A stretch of DNA of 64,000 bases from positions 92,654 to 156,653 of the forward strand of contig NZ_JNYE01000003.1 in NCBI RefSeq assembly GCF_000717185.1, given 5' to 3'. Positions 47,458 to 56,141 of the stretch are shown here, piece after piece. Under the pieces are notes generated by a model that was not told where the DNA came from, ran no database searches, and was given only the letters and a program-made list of their open reading frames with translations. The DNA is from Kitasatospora phosalacinea. GTDB lineage: Bacteria; Actinomycetota; Actinomycetes; Streptomycetales; Streptomycetaceae. A program made the translations under genes and the position numbers. The first letter of the stretch is position 1; every line of letters begins with the position of its first letter.

Positions 47458-49863
47458 ATGTTCGAAACAGTGCCCTTCAGCCAGTTCGTCCTGAAGGTCC
47501 ACAGCCGCTGTGACCTGGCCTGCGACCACTGCTACGTCTACGAGCACGAGGACACCAGCTGGGGCCGCAAGCCCAGGGTGGTCGGGGACGAGGTGCTGGA
47601 GCGGACGGCCGGGCGGATCGGGGAGCACGCCAGGACCCACCGGCTCCCCGCCGTGCACGTCGTGCTGCACGGCGGGGAGCCGCTGCTCGCGGGCCCGGAG
47701 CGGCTGCGGCGGGCCGCCGGACTGCTGCGGGCCGCACTGCCCGCGGGCTGCGAGCTGGACCTGCGGATCCACACCAACGGGGTGCTGCTGAGCCGCCGCT
47801 TCTGCGAGCTGTTCGCCGAGCAGGGGATCAAGGTCGGCATCTCGCTGGACGGCGACCGGGCCGCCAACGACCGGCACCGCCTCTTCCCGGACGGCCGCTC
47901 CAGCCACGCCAAGGTGCTGGCCGCGCTGGCCCTGCTGCGCGAACCGGAGTTCCGGCACCTGTACGCCGGGCTGCTGTGCACGATCGACGTCGCCAACGAC
48001 CCGGTCGCGGTGTACGAGGCCCTGGCCGCCGAGGAACCGCCGCGGATCGACTTCCTCCTGCCGCACGCCACCTGGGACCACCCGCCCGTCCGGCCCGAGG
48101 GCTCGGGGCCGACACCCTACGCCGACTGGCTGCTGGCGGTCCACCGGCACTGGACCGAGCGGGGCCGCCCGGTGCCGGTGCGGATCTTCGACTCGGTGCA
48201 CCGCACGCTGCGGGGCCTGACCAGCCTCACCGAGTCGCTCGGACTCGGCCCGGCGGACCTGGTGGTCGTCGAGACCGACGGGACGCTGGAACAGGCCGAC
48301 AGCCTGAAGACCGCCTACGACGGGGCGCCCGAGACCGGGTTCACGGTCTTCGAGCACGGCTTCGACCGGGTCGCCGCCCACCCCGGCATGGTGGAGCGGC
48401 AGTCCGGGCTGGCCGGGCTGGCCGAGCAGTGCCGGGCCTGCCCGGTGGTGCGCTCCTGCGGCGGGGGCCTCTACGCACACCGCTACCGGGGCGACGACGG
48501 CTCCGGCTTCCGCAACCCCTCCGTCTTCTGCGGGGACCTCTTGAAGCTGATCACCACCATCCGGGACCGGACGGCGCCCGCCGCCGCCGTCCCGGCCCAG
48601 GACCCGTCCGGTGCCGCGCTGACCGGGCGCCAGCTCGACGAACTGGCGACGGGCCTCGGCGGGGCCGACACCGTCCGCGCCCTGTCGGCCGCCCAACTCG
48701 GGCTCACCCGGCGGCTGGTGGCCGCGGTCGGCAGCGCCTCCCCGGCCTGGGGCCTGGTCACCTCGCTGGACGGCACCGACCGCGCCGCGCTGTCCGCCGT
48801 GCTGGCCCACCCGTACGTCCGGGCCTGGGCGGTGCGCTGCCTGGGCGGCGAGGCCGGGGCGGGCCCCGGCGGGGCGGACCTGGGCGGGATGGCCGAGGTG
48901 GCGGCCGCGGCCGCGCTGCGGGCCCGCCGCTCCTTCGAGCTGGCGCTGCCGGTCCGCGCCGGGGCCGTGCACCTGCCCACGCTGGGGCGGGTGCTGGTCG
49001 GCGGGGCGGGCGAGGCGGTGCTCACCGGCGGCCCGGAGGGCTTCGAGGTCGGCGGCGTCCGGGTCGGCCGGGACGACCCCGGGGACGGGCGCTGGCAGCC
49101 GGTGCGCGGCGTCGCCCTCCCCGACGGCTGGACCGTCGCCCTGGAGGACACCGACCCGCAGCGCGACAGCCACCAGTGGCCGGTCGCCGAACGCCTGGAC
49201 GACGCCGAACTCCACGCCTGGACGGGCGCGTTGCAGGGCGCCTGGGAGCTGCTCGGCCGGGACCTGCCCGAGTACGCCCCCGGCCTCCGCGCCGGCCTGT
49301 CCACCCTCACCCCGCTGCGCCCCGGCCCGGCCGGGCGGGACGTCTCGGCCGCCGCCCGGCAGGCGTACGGGGCGGTCGGGATCGCCCGGCCGGCCACCGC
49401 GCCCACGCTGGCGCTGCTGCTCGCCCACGAGTTCCAGCACGTCAAGCTCGGCGCGGTGCTCGACTTCCACGACCTGTACGACCGGGCGGACGAGCGGCTC
49501 TACCACGCGCCCTGGCGGCCCGACCCGCGCCCGCTGGAGGGGCTGCTGCAGGGCACGTACGCGCACCTGGCGGTCGCCGCGTACTGGGCGAGCCGGGTGC
49601 GGGCGCTGGACGGCGGACCGGGCGGGGACGACGCCCGGGTGCAGCTGGCGCGCTGGCGGTCGCACACCGCCGGGGCGATCGAGACGCTGGCCGGGTCCGG
49701 CTCGCTCACCCCGCTCGGGGAGCGCTTCGCCGCGGGGATGCGCGCGGGGCTCGCGCCCGCGCTGGCGGTGCCGGTCGGGGCGGCGGCCGAGCGGGCGGCG
49801 GCCGAGGACGCCGCGGCGAACCTGGCCGCCTGGCGCGAGCGCGCAGCGGCGGCCCGGCCGTGA
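47458..49863 (+). CDS. fxsB: FxsB radical SAM/SPASM maturase with HExxH domain
   Basis: The 801-aa protein is FxsB. Residues 18-25 give C-D-L-A-C-D-H-C, the 4Fe-4S/SAM motif C-x3-C-x2-C. A TIM-barrel core with H-G-G-E-P-L (about 71) and H-T-N-G-V (about 105) follows. A SPASM/auxiliary cluster region lies at about 325-360 (C-R-A-C-P-V-V-R-S-C-G-G-G and F-C-G-D). The C-terminal half is a peptide-modification HExxH domain with H-E-F-Q-H at 657-661. Relatives form carbon-carbon cyclophane links at Phe in FxsA; that is family knowledge. Many family members are described as having a decayed HExxH, so intact histidines here are notable. Its stop overlaps the next gene. Confidence 0.9.
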   Translation: MFETVPFSQFVLKVHSRCDLACDHCYVYEHEDTSWGRKPRVVGDEVLERTAGRIGEHARTHRLPAVHVVLHGGEPLLAGPERLRRAAGLLRAALPAGCELDLRIHTNGVLLSRRFCELFAEQGIKVGISLDGDRAANDRHRLFPDGRSSHAKVLAALALLREPEFRHLYAGLLCTIDVANDPVAVYEALAAEEPPRIDFLLPHATWDHPPVRPEGSGPTPYADWLLAVHRHWTERGRPVPVRIFDSVHRTLRGLTSLTESLGLGPADLVVVETDGTLEQADSLKTAYDGAPETGFTVFEHGFDRVAAHPGMVERQSGLAGLAEQCRACPVVRSCGGGLYAHRYRGDDGSGFRNPSVFCGDLLKLITTIRDRTAPAAAVPAQDPSGAALTGRQLDELATGLGGADTVRALSAAQLGLTRRLVAAVGSASPAWGLVTSLDGTDRAALSAVLAHPYVRAWAVRCLGGEAGAGPGGADLGGMAEVAAAAALRARRSFELALPVRAGAVHLPTLGRVLVGGAGEAVLTGGPEGFEVGGVRVGRDDPGDGRWQPVRGVALPDGWTVALEDTDPQRDSHQWPVAERLDDAELHAWTGALQGAWELLGRDLPEYAPGLRAGLSTLTPLRPGPAGRDVSAAARQAYGAVGIARPATAPTLALLLAHEFQHVKLGAVLDFHDLYDRADERLYHAPWRPDPRPLEGLLQGTYAHLAVAAYWASRVRALDGGPGGDDARVQLARWRSHTAGAIETLAGSGSLTPLGERFAAGMRAGLAPALAVPVGAAAERAAAEDAAANLAAWRERAAAARP

Positions 49864-50705
49864 CCGGGACGGCGGTCCGCCCGGAGCGGGCGGCGCGCAC
49901 CGGCCGGGGGCGGCCCTGGGAGGTCGGCGAACTCGTCGGCCACCTGAGGGACCTGGGCGTGCGGGAGGGCGAGGTCCTGCTGGTGCAGTCCTCGCTGCGG
50001 GCGGTCGGGCCGGTGACGGGGGGCGTGCAAGGGGTGGTGGAGGCGCTCCTCGGGGCGCTGGGGGCGCGCGGCACGCTCGTCGTCTACACCGCTACGCCCG
50101 AGAACTCCCGGACCTCCCCCCACTACCGGGCCGCCACCGCCGGCCTGACCCCCGCCCAACTGGCCGGATACCACGAGCGGATGCCGGTCTGGGACCGCGC
50201 CCTGACCGCCGCCTCGCCGACCATGGGGCGGCTCGCCGAGGAGGTCCGGCTGCTGCCCGGAGCGCTGCGCAGCGCGCACCCGCAGACCTCGTTCACCGCG
50301 GTCGGGCCCGCCGCCGCCGAGCTGACCGACGGCCACCGGCTGGAGTGCCACCTCGGCGACGACTCGCCCGCCGGGTGGCTGTACCGGAACCGGGCGCGGA
50401 GCCTGATGCTCGGCGTGCCGGTGTGGTGCTGCACCCCGCTCCACCTGCTGGAGTACTGGCAGCCGGACCGGCCGGAACAGGTGTACACCTGCGTCCGGCG
50501 GGACGGGGCGGGCGGGCGCGAGGTGGTCGAGTTCACCGGCACCCGGCTGCGGGACGACCACTTCGAGGCGATGGGCGCGCTGCTCGACGCGCAGCTGGGC
50601 GCCCCGCTGCGGCACGGCCCGGTCGGCGACGCCCGCTGCCACCTGATGCCGATCCGCGAAGCGGTCGACCTCGCAGCCAAGTGGTACCGGAACGGCCGGA
50701 GTTGA
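49860..50705 (+). CDS. AAC(3)-like N-acetyltransferase in the Fxs operon
   Basis: The 281-aa protein starts at GTG 49860, overlapping the fxsB TGA (GTGA), so it is co-translated. It is an AAC(3)/antibiotic NAT fold: L-V-Q-S-S-L-R-A-V-G-P-V (about 41), G-A-L-G-A-R-G-T-L-V-V-Y-T (about 67), S-A-H-P-Q-T-S-F-T-A-V-G (about 138), and H-L-G-D-D-S-P-A-G-W-L-Y (about 162). Members are named for acetylating aminoglycosides at the 3-amino group, but a gene fixed in a peptide operon could act on the modified peptide or another amine instead. The His and Asp/Glu expected for catalysis are present in the H-P-x-x-S-F region. Confidence 0.87.
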   Translation: MTGTAVRPERAARTGRGRPWEVGELVGHLRDLGVREGEVLLVQSSLRAVGPVTGGVQGVVEALLGALGARGTLVVYTATPENSRTSPHYRAATAGLTPAQLAGYHERMPVWDRALTAASPTMGRLAEEVRLLPGALRSAHPQTSFTAVGPAAAELTDGHRLECHLGDDSPAGWLYRNRARSLMLGVPVWCCTPLHLLEYWQPDRPEQVYTCVRRDGAGGREVVEFTGTRLRDDHFEAMGALLDAQLGAPLRHGPVGDARCHLMPIREAVDLAAKWYRNGRS

Positions 50706-50807
50706 CGCCGGATCAGATCAAGGCCCTATTCCATTCGGACCGCCGACCTTCCTACACTTGAGTCCCTTTCGGGGGAACAGTGACAGGCGGGCTCGGGGGA
50801 GGCGCGT

Positions 50808-51904
50808 GTGAGCAGCGGGGCGGGCCAGAGGAAGGACGCGCCCAGGCCGTACTTCTTCCTCAGCTACGCGCACACGCCGCGGATCAACTCGCGGGGCGCG
50901 GCCGACCCCAACCTGTGGGTGGCGAAGCTGTACCAGGACCTGTCCGAGGCGATCCTGCAGATCACCGACGCGCCGTCCGGGCACCCCGTCGGCTTCATGG
51001 ACCGCTCCATGCACCAGGGCCAGAAGTGGGCCGAGCGCCTCTCCCGGGAGCTGGCCACCTGCCGGGTGTTCGTGCCGCTGTACTCGCCGCGCTACTTCAA
51101 GTCCGAGGCGTGCGGCCGGGAGTGGCACCTGTTCAGCCGCCGCTCGGTCTACCAGCGGCGCCCCACCGCGGAGCGGATGACCGGCATCGTCCCGGCGCTG
51201 TGGGTGGCGATGGAGCACTACCAGCTGCCCCGGGTCGCCGGTGAGCTCCAGTTCAACCACGACAGCTTCGGCGCCGAGTACGCGACCGAGGGCCTGTACG
51301 CGCTGATGAAGATCGCCGCGTTCAGCTCGGAGTACCACACCGCGGTGTGGCGGCTGGCCCGGCGGATCGTCGACGTCGCCGAGCAGACCGTCATCCCGAT
51401 CGGGCAGGTGCTGGACTTCGAGTCCCAGCCGTCCGCCTTCGACCCGCCCGACAACGCCGACCAGGTCCGGATCTCGGTGTTCTCCTACCGGGAGCGCGAA
51501 CTGCCGCCCCAGCGCAGCGCGTTCTGGTACGGCGAGCAGCGCACCGACTGGCAGCCGTACCGGCCGGACTCCTCCCGGCCGCTGGCCCAGGACGGCGCCG
51601 GCTGGACCGGCGCAACCTCGGTCCGGTCGCCGTCATCGAGCCCTGGAACCGCGAGGACCAGCAGAGCCGCGACCACGAGCGGATGCTCGACGAGCTCGGC
51701 GACGACGTGCTGTCCGTCAGCCGCGGCTCCCGGCAGCGGCCCAGCCTGCGCGACGAGGGCCCCACCGGGGCCCCCGGCAGCATCGAGGAGTTCCGCGGCG
51801 AGATGGAGCGCGCCGTGATGCGCGCCTGCACCGCCCACGAGCAGCAGCACCGGGACGGCCCGGACGACGGGCCGGTCGACCGCAGACCCAGCATCGGGCC
51901 CTGA
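50808..51904 (+). pseudogene. fxsC: fxsC: TIR-like FxsC gene with broken frame
   Basis: Start is GTG 50808 behind GGGGGAGG. The first about 265 residues are FxsC-like: TIR-type opening P-Y-F-F-L-S-Y-A-H-T-P, S-P-R-Y-F-K-S-E-A-C-G-R-E-W-H (a Glu at the usual TIR position), then F-W-Y-G-E-Q-R-T-D-W-Q-P-Y. Near 51598-51605 the coding frame changes: the original frame becomes S/T/A-rich and stops at 51816-51818, while another frame gives L-D-R-R-N-L-G-P-V-A-V-I-E-P-W-N and runs to the stop at 51902-51904 as a plausible C-terminal domain. The join is also about 50 residues short of what I recall for FxsC. A small out-of-frame deletion or an assembly error fits both facts. The TIR-like half could still be made. 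Confidence 0.75.
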
Positions 51905-52012
51905 CCGGGCCCGGAACGGCACCTCGCAGGACACCGGGCGGTCGGGACTCCGGCCGGTGAGCACGGCGTGCGCACCACGACGGGCACCCAAGGGCCCGAG
52001 GGAGGGAACGTC

Positions 52013-55000
52013 ATGACCGAGAGGCCGGCGAAGGGCCCGCAGATCCAGGCGCGCCGCCGCGACGCCACGATCGAGAACCGGCACGGCCGGATCGTCACCT
52101 TCTACTCCTACAAGGGCGGCACCGGCCGCACCATGGCCCTGGCCAACAGCGCCTGGATCCTGGCCGCCAACGGCTACCGGGTGCTGGTCGTCGACTGGGA
52201 CCTGGAGGCCCCCGGCCTGGCCCAGTTCTTCCGGCCCTTCCTCAACCCGGAGGTGGTCGCCGCCACCACCGGCATCATGGACCTGTTCGGCGACTACCTC
52301 GAAGAGGCCCGCCGCCCGATCGACCGCGACCCCGAGTGGATCGAGGACTTCGCCCGGATCCACCCGCACGCCCTCTCGCTGGCCTGGCCGCACTTCCCCG
52401 GCGGCGGCCGCATCGACCTCGTCCCCGCCGGGCAGCAGAACCGCGACTACTCGGTGGCCCGCCTGGACTGGGACCTGCTGTACGAGCGCTACGAGGGCCG
52501 CCGGTTCATCCAGTCGCTGCGCGCCGACATGAAGCGCCGCTACGACTACGTGCTGATCGACAGCCGCACCGGCCTCACCGACACCGCCGACATCTGCACC
52601 GTCGAGATGCCCGACGACCTGGTGGTCTGCTTCACCCTCAGCGACCAGTCCATCGACGGCGCCTCCCGGATCGCCCGGGTGATCGAGGACCGCTACGGCG
52701 ACCGCGACATCCGGATCCTGCCCGTCCCGATGCGCATCGACGAGGGCGAGAAGGACAAGGCCGACGCGGGCCGGGCGCTGGCCCGGATCAAGTTCGCCGG
52801 CCTGCCCGCGGGCTTCGGCGAGAGCGAACTGGCCCGCTACTGGGCCGGGGTGGAGATCCCCTACCGGCCGTTCTACGCGTACGAGGAGATCCTCGCCCCG
52901 TTCGGCGACCAGCCCGGGCTGCCCGGCTCGATGCTCGCCGCCAACGAGCGGCTGACCCGGGAGATCACCCAGAACCGGGTCGGCGGGCTGCCGCCGATGC
53001 CCGAGGACCTGCGGCTGCGCTTCCTCGACGGCTTCGCCCGCCGCCGCCCCACCGCCCCCGCCGACCTGTACCTCAGCTACGTCCCCGAGGACCGGGCCTG
53101 GGCGGACTGGATCTCCGCGCTGCTCGCCGACGCGGGCTACCGGGTCGTCCCGCGCGACGTCGGCGCCGGGGCCAACCCGCGCGAGGCCACCGGGCGCGGC
53201 ATCGACTCCGCGTACCGCACCGTCGCCCTGCTGTCCGCCGCCTACCTGCAGTCGCCGCAGGCCCAGGCGCTGTGGGACCGCACCGTGCTCGCCGACCCGG
53301 CCGGGGCCCGCCGCCAGCTGATCCCGGTCCGGGTCTCCGACGTCCGGCTGAACGCGCCGTACAACAACCGCAACCCCGTCGACCTGATCGGCCGCGACGA
53401 GGTCGCCGCCGCCACCGCGCTGCTGCGCGCGCTCGGCCGCACCGAGGCCGAGCTGCCCGAGCGCAGCCCCGGCGCGCCGCGCTTCCCCGGCACCAAGCCC
53501 ACCTACTGGGAGGTGCCGCAGCGCAACCACTCCTTCACCGGCCGGGTCAAGGTCCTCGACGACCTGCGGGCCCAGCTCGCGGGCGGCACCACGGCCGTGC
53601 TGCCCCCGCCGCAGACCCTGTACGGCCTCGGCGGCGTCGGCAAGACCCAGGTCGCGCTGGAGTACGCGCACCGCTACATGTCGCACTACGACCTGGTGTG
53701 GTGGATCGACGCCGAGCAGAGCGAGAACGTCGTGGTCGACCTCGCCGACCTCGCCGGACGCCTCGGACTGCGGGTCGGCGACAACGTCAGCGAGGCCGCG
53801 CAGGCCGCCCGCGACGCGCTCCGGCAGGGCATCCCGACCCCCAACTGGCTGCTGATCTTCGACAACGCCGACGAGCCCGGCGAGATCCGCCGCTTCTTCC
53901 CCGACGGCCCCGGCCACATCCTGGTCACCTCCCGCAACCAGGGCTGGTCCGGGCAGGCCGGCGTGCTCAACGTCGACGTGTTCGACCGCACCGAGTCCGT
54001 CGACCACCTCACCCGCCGGGTCCGCGGCCTCGCCCGCGGCGACGCCGACCGGGTCGCCGAGGCCGTCGGCGACCTGCCGCTGGCCGTCGAGGTCGCCGCG
54101 GCCTGGCTGGAGACCACCCGCACCCCCGTCGACACCTACGTCAACCAGCTCAAGGCCGAGGCCACCAAGGTCCTCGCGGCCGGCGAGACCCCCGTCGACT
54201 ACCCCACCCCCGTCGGGCTCACCTGGAACGTCTCCATCACCCGGCTGCGCGAGCAGTCGCCCGCCGCCGTCCGGCTGCTGGAGCTGTGCGCCTTCTTCGC
54301 GCCCGAGCCGATCTCGCTGCGGCAGTTCTTCTTCTCCGAGCAGATGCGGCTCGCCCTCGTCCCCTACGACGAGGAGCTCACCGACACCTTCCTGCTCGGC
54401 AAGGTGCTGCGCGCCGTCAGCCGCTACGCCCTCGCCAAGACCGACGCCGGATCCGACTCCTTCCAGGTCCACCGGCTCGTCCAGGCCGTCGTCCGCAGCG
54501 GCATGAGCGAGGCCGAGCGCAACACCGCCATGCACCAGGTGCACCGCATCCTGGTCAACGCCCGGCCCCAGCGCGGCGACACCGACGACCCCGTCAACTG
54601 GCCCACCCTGGAGAAGATCTGGCCCCACCTCACGCCGTCCCGGGCCCAGGACTGCGACGAGCGCGAGGTCCGCGAACTGCTCATCGACCGCGTCCGCTAC
54701 CTGTGGAAGCGCGTCGACCTCGAACAGGCCCTGCAGCTCGGCCGCCAGCTCGACGCCGCCTGGACGGTCCGCGCCGAGACCGAGGGCGACAGCACCGAGC
54801 AGCGGATCTGGCGCCGCCAGATCCTCAGCCTGCGCCTGCAGATCGCCAACGTGCTGCGCTCCAAGGGGTTCTACGCCGACTCGCTGGCCCTCAACCAGCA
54901 GACCCTGGCCGGGCAGCGCGAACTCCTCGGCGAGCACCACCCGTACACCCTGATGACCGCCAACTCGATGGCCGCCGACCTGCGCTACCTCAACCGGTTC

Positions 55001-56014
55001 CAGGAGGCGCTCGCCCTCGACCAGGACACCTACGACCAGTTCGTCGAACTCTTCGGCGAGGACGACCCGCGCACCCTCACCGTCGCCAACAACCTCGCCA
55101 TCGACCACCGCCTGGTCGGCAACACCGCGGCTGCCCGCGACCTCGACCAGGACACCGTCGAACGCAACGGCGCCGTCCGCGGCCCGCACCACCCCTACAC
55201 CCTCGGCACCAAGTCCAACCTCGCCCGCGACCTGCGCGAGATGGGCGACTACAAGGGCTCGGTGGAACTGCTGCGGGAAGTCACCGAGGCCTTCGCCGAC
55301 CTCCCGCAGTCCGACCTGCCCGAGGAACTGCGCAACGCCAAGTCGCTCGCCGTCTCGCTCCGCCGGGCCGGACAGTACGCCGAGGCCCGCGAACTCACCG
55401 AACGCACCTACGAGCGCTACCTCGACCTGTTCGGCCCCGACTTCGCCGACGCCCTCGCCTGCCGGCTCAACCTGGCGGCCGACCACAGCGCCGCCGGCGA
55501 CAAGGAGACCGCCCGCGACATCGCCGCCGACGCCTACGAGGGCCACCGCCGGCTCTTCGGCGACGACCACCCCTTCACCTTCGCCTGCGAGAACAACCTC
55601 GCCATCTACCTGCGCGGCTCCGGCGACCTGGAGGGCGCCACCGCCCACGGCCGCGCCGCGGCGGCGGGCCTGGCCCGCGTCCTCGGCGACGGCCACCCGT
55701 TCGTCCTCAACGCCACCCTCAACCTCGCCAACGCGCTCGGGGAGAACGGCGAGTACGAGGAGGCCGAACTGCTCGGCCGCATCGCCCACGACGGGCTCGC
55801 CACCCGCTACGGGGCCAACCACCCCGACGCGCTGATCTGCCAGGCCAACCTCGCCGTCACCCTCCGCGAGGCGGGCCGGCGCAGCGAGGCGGAGGCCCTG
55901 CGGATGCCGGCCGTCGCCGGCCTGGTCGAACTCTTCGGGGAGGAGCACCCGTCCGTCGTCGCGGCCCGCAGGTGGCAGCGCACCAACCGCGACCTGGAGC
56001 CGCAGCCGCTCTGA
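52013..56014 (+). CDS. fxsT: FxSxx-COOH system protein: ParA-like, TIR, NB-ARC and TPR domains
   Basis: The 1333-aa protein starts at ATG 52013 with GGGAGGG upstream. (1) A ParA/MinD-like domain has K-G-G-T-G-R-T at 34-40 and V-V-D-W-D-L-E-A-P-G. (2) A TIR-like domain at about 349-480 begins D-L-Y-L-S-Y-V-P-E-D; a catalytic Glu after the S-A-A-Y-L-Q-S helix is not evident (Q-A-L-W-D-R-T). (3) NB-ARC has P-loop G-L-G-G-V-G-K-T (about 538), Walker B-like L-L-I-F-D-N-A-D (about 612) and G-D-L-P-L-A-V-E-V-A. (4) TPR-type repeats run from about 940 to the end with recurring L-G-E-H-H-P-Y-T and L-F-G-E-D-D-P. It resembles an NLR-type signalling switch linked to the FxsA/B pathway. Confidence 0.88.
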   Translation: MTERPAKGPQIQARRRDATIENRHGRIVTFYSYKGGTGRTMALANSAWILAANGYRVLVVDWDLEAPGLAQFFRPFLNPEVVAATTGIMDLFGDYLEEARRPIDRDPEWIEDFARIHPHALSLAWPHFPGGGRIDLVPAGQQNRDYSVARLDWDLLYERYEGRRFIQSLRADMKRRYDYVLIDSRTGLTDTADICTVEMPDDLVVCFTLSDQSIDGASRIARVIEDRYGDRDIRILPVPMRIDEGEKDKADAGRALARIKFAGLPAGFGESELARYWAGVEIPYRPFYAYEEILAPFGDQPGLPGSMLAANERLTREITQNRVGGLPPMPEDLRLRFLDGFARRRPTAPADLYLSYVPEDRAWADWISALLADAGYRVVPRDVGAGANPREATGRGIDSAYRTVALLSAAYLQSPQAQALWDRTVLADPAGARRQLIPVRVSDVRLNAPYNNRNPVDLIGRDEVAAATALLRALGRTEAELPERSPGAPRFPGTKPTYWEVPQRNHSFTGRVKVLDDLRAQLAGGTTAVLPPPQTLYGLGGVGKTQVALEYAHRYMSHYDLVWWIDAEQSENVVVDLADLAGRLGLRVGDNVSEAAQAARDALRQGIPTPNWLLIFDNADEPGEIRRFFPDGPGHILVTSRNQGWSGQAGVLNVDVFDRTESVDHLTRRVRGLARGDADRVAEAVGDLPLAVEVAAAWLETTRTPVDTYVNQLKAEATKVLAAGETPVDYPTPVGLTWNVSITRLREQSPAAVRLLELCAFFAPEPISLRQFFFSEQMRLALVPYDEELTDTFLLGKVLRAVSRYALAKTDAGSDSFQVHRLVQAVVRSGMSEAERNTAMHQVHRILVNARPQRGDTDDPVNWPTLEKIWPHLTPSRAQDCDEREVRELLIDRVRYLWKRVDLEQALQLGRQLDAAWTVRAETEGDSTEQRIWRRQILSLRLQIANVLRSKGFYADSLALNQQTLAGQRELLGEHHPYTLMTANSMAADLRYLNRFQEALALDQDTYDQFVELFGEDDPRTLTVANNLAIDHRLVGNTAAARDLDQDTVERNGAVRGPHHPYTLGTKSNLARDLREMGDYKGSVELLREVTEAFADLPQSDLPEELRNAKSLAVSLRRAGQYAEARELTERTYERYLDLFGPDFADALACRLNLAADHSAAGDKETARDIAADAYEGHRRLFGDDHPFTFACENNLAIYLRGSGDLEGATAHGRAAAAGLARVLGDGHPFVLNATLNLANALGENGEYEEAELLGRIAHDGLATRYGANHPDALICQANLAVTLREAGRRSEAEALRMPAVAGLVELFGEEHPSVVAARRWQRTNRDLEPQPL

Positions 56015-56113
56015 GACGACGCTGCGCGGGGCGGGAGGGGGACGGCAGCGAGGTCGCGAGGCGGGCGGCGGGTGGCCGCTCCCTCGCGGTCCTGCCGGGG
56101 GCGCCGGGTCGCT

Positions 56114-56134
56114 CGCGCGGTTCCCCGCGCCCCC
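56114..56134. repeat. Degenerate right arm of the dispersed inverted repeat
   Basis: CGCGCGGTTCCCCGCGCCCC at this spot is close to the right arm seen at 952-977. It lies between fxsT and the convergent hydrolase gene. A partner arm is only weakly visible near 56024. Confidence 0.5.
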
Positions 56135-56141
56135 GTTCCCG

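Noticed and set aside
51485..55948. Open frame of nearly 1,490 codons opposite the large Fxs protein
   Set aside because: Antisense shadow rich in Gly, Val, Ala and Asp; the plus strand has clear P-loop, TIR, NB-ARC and TPR motifs.
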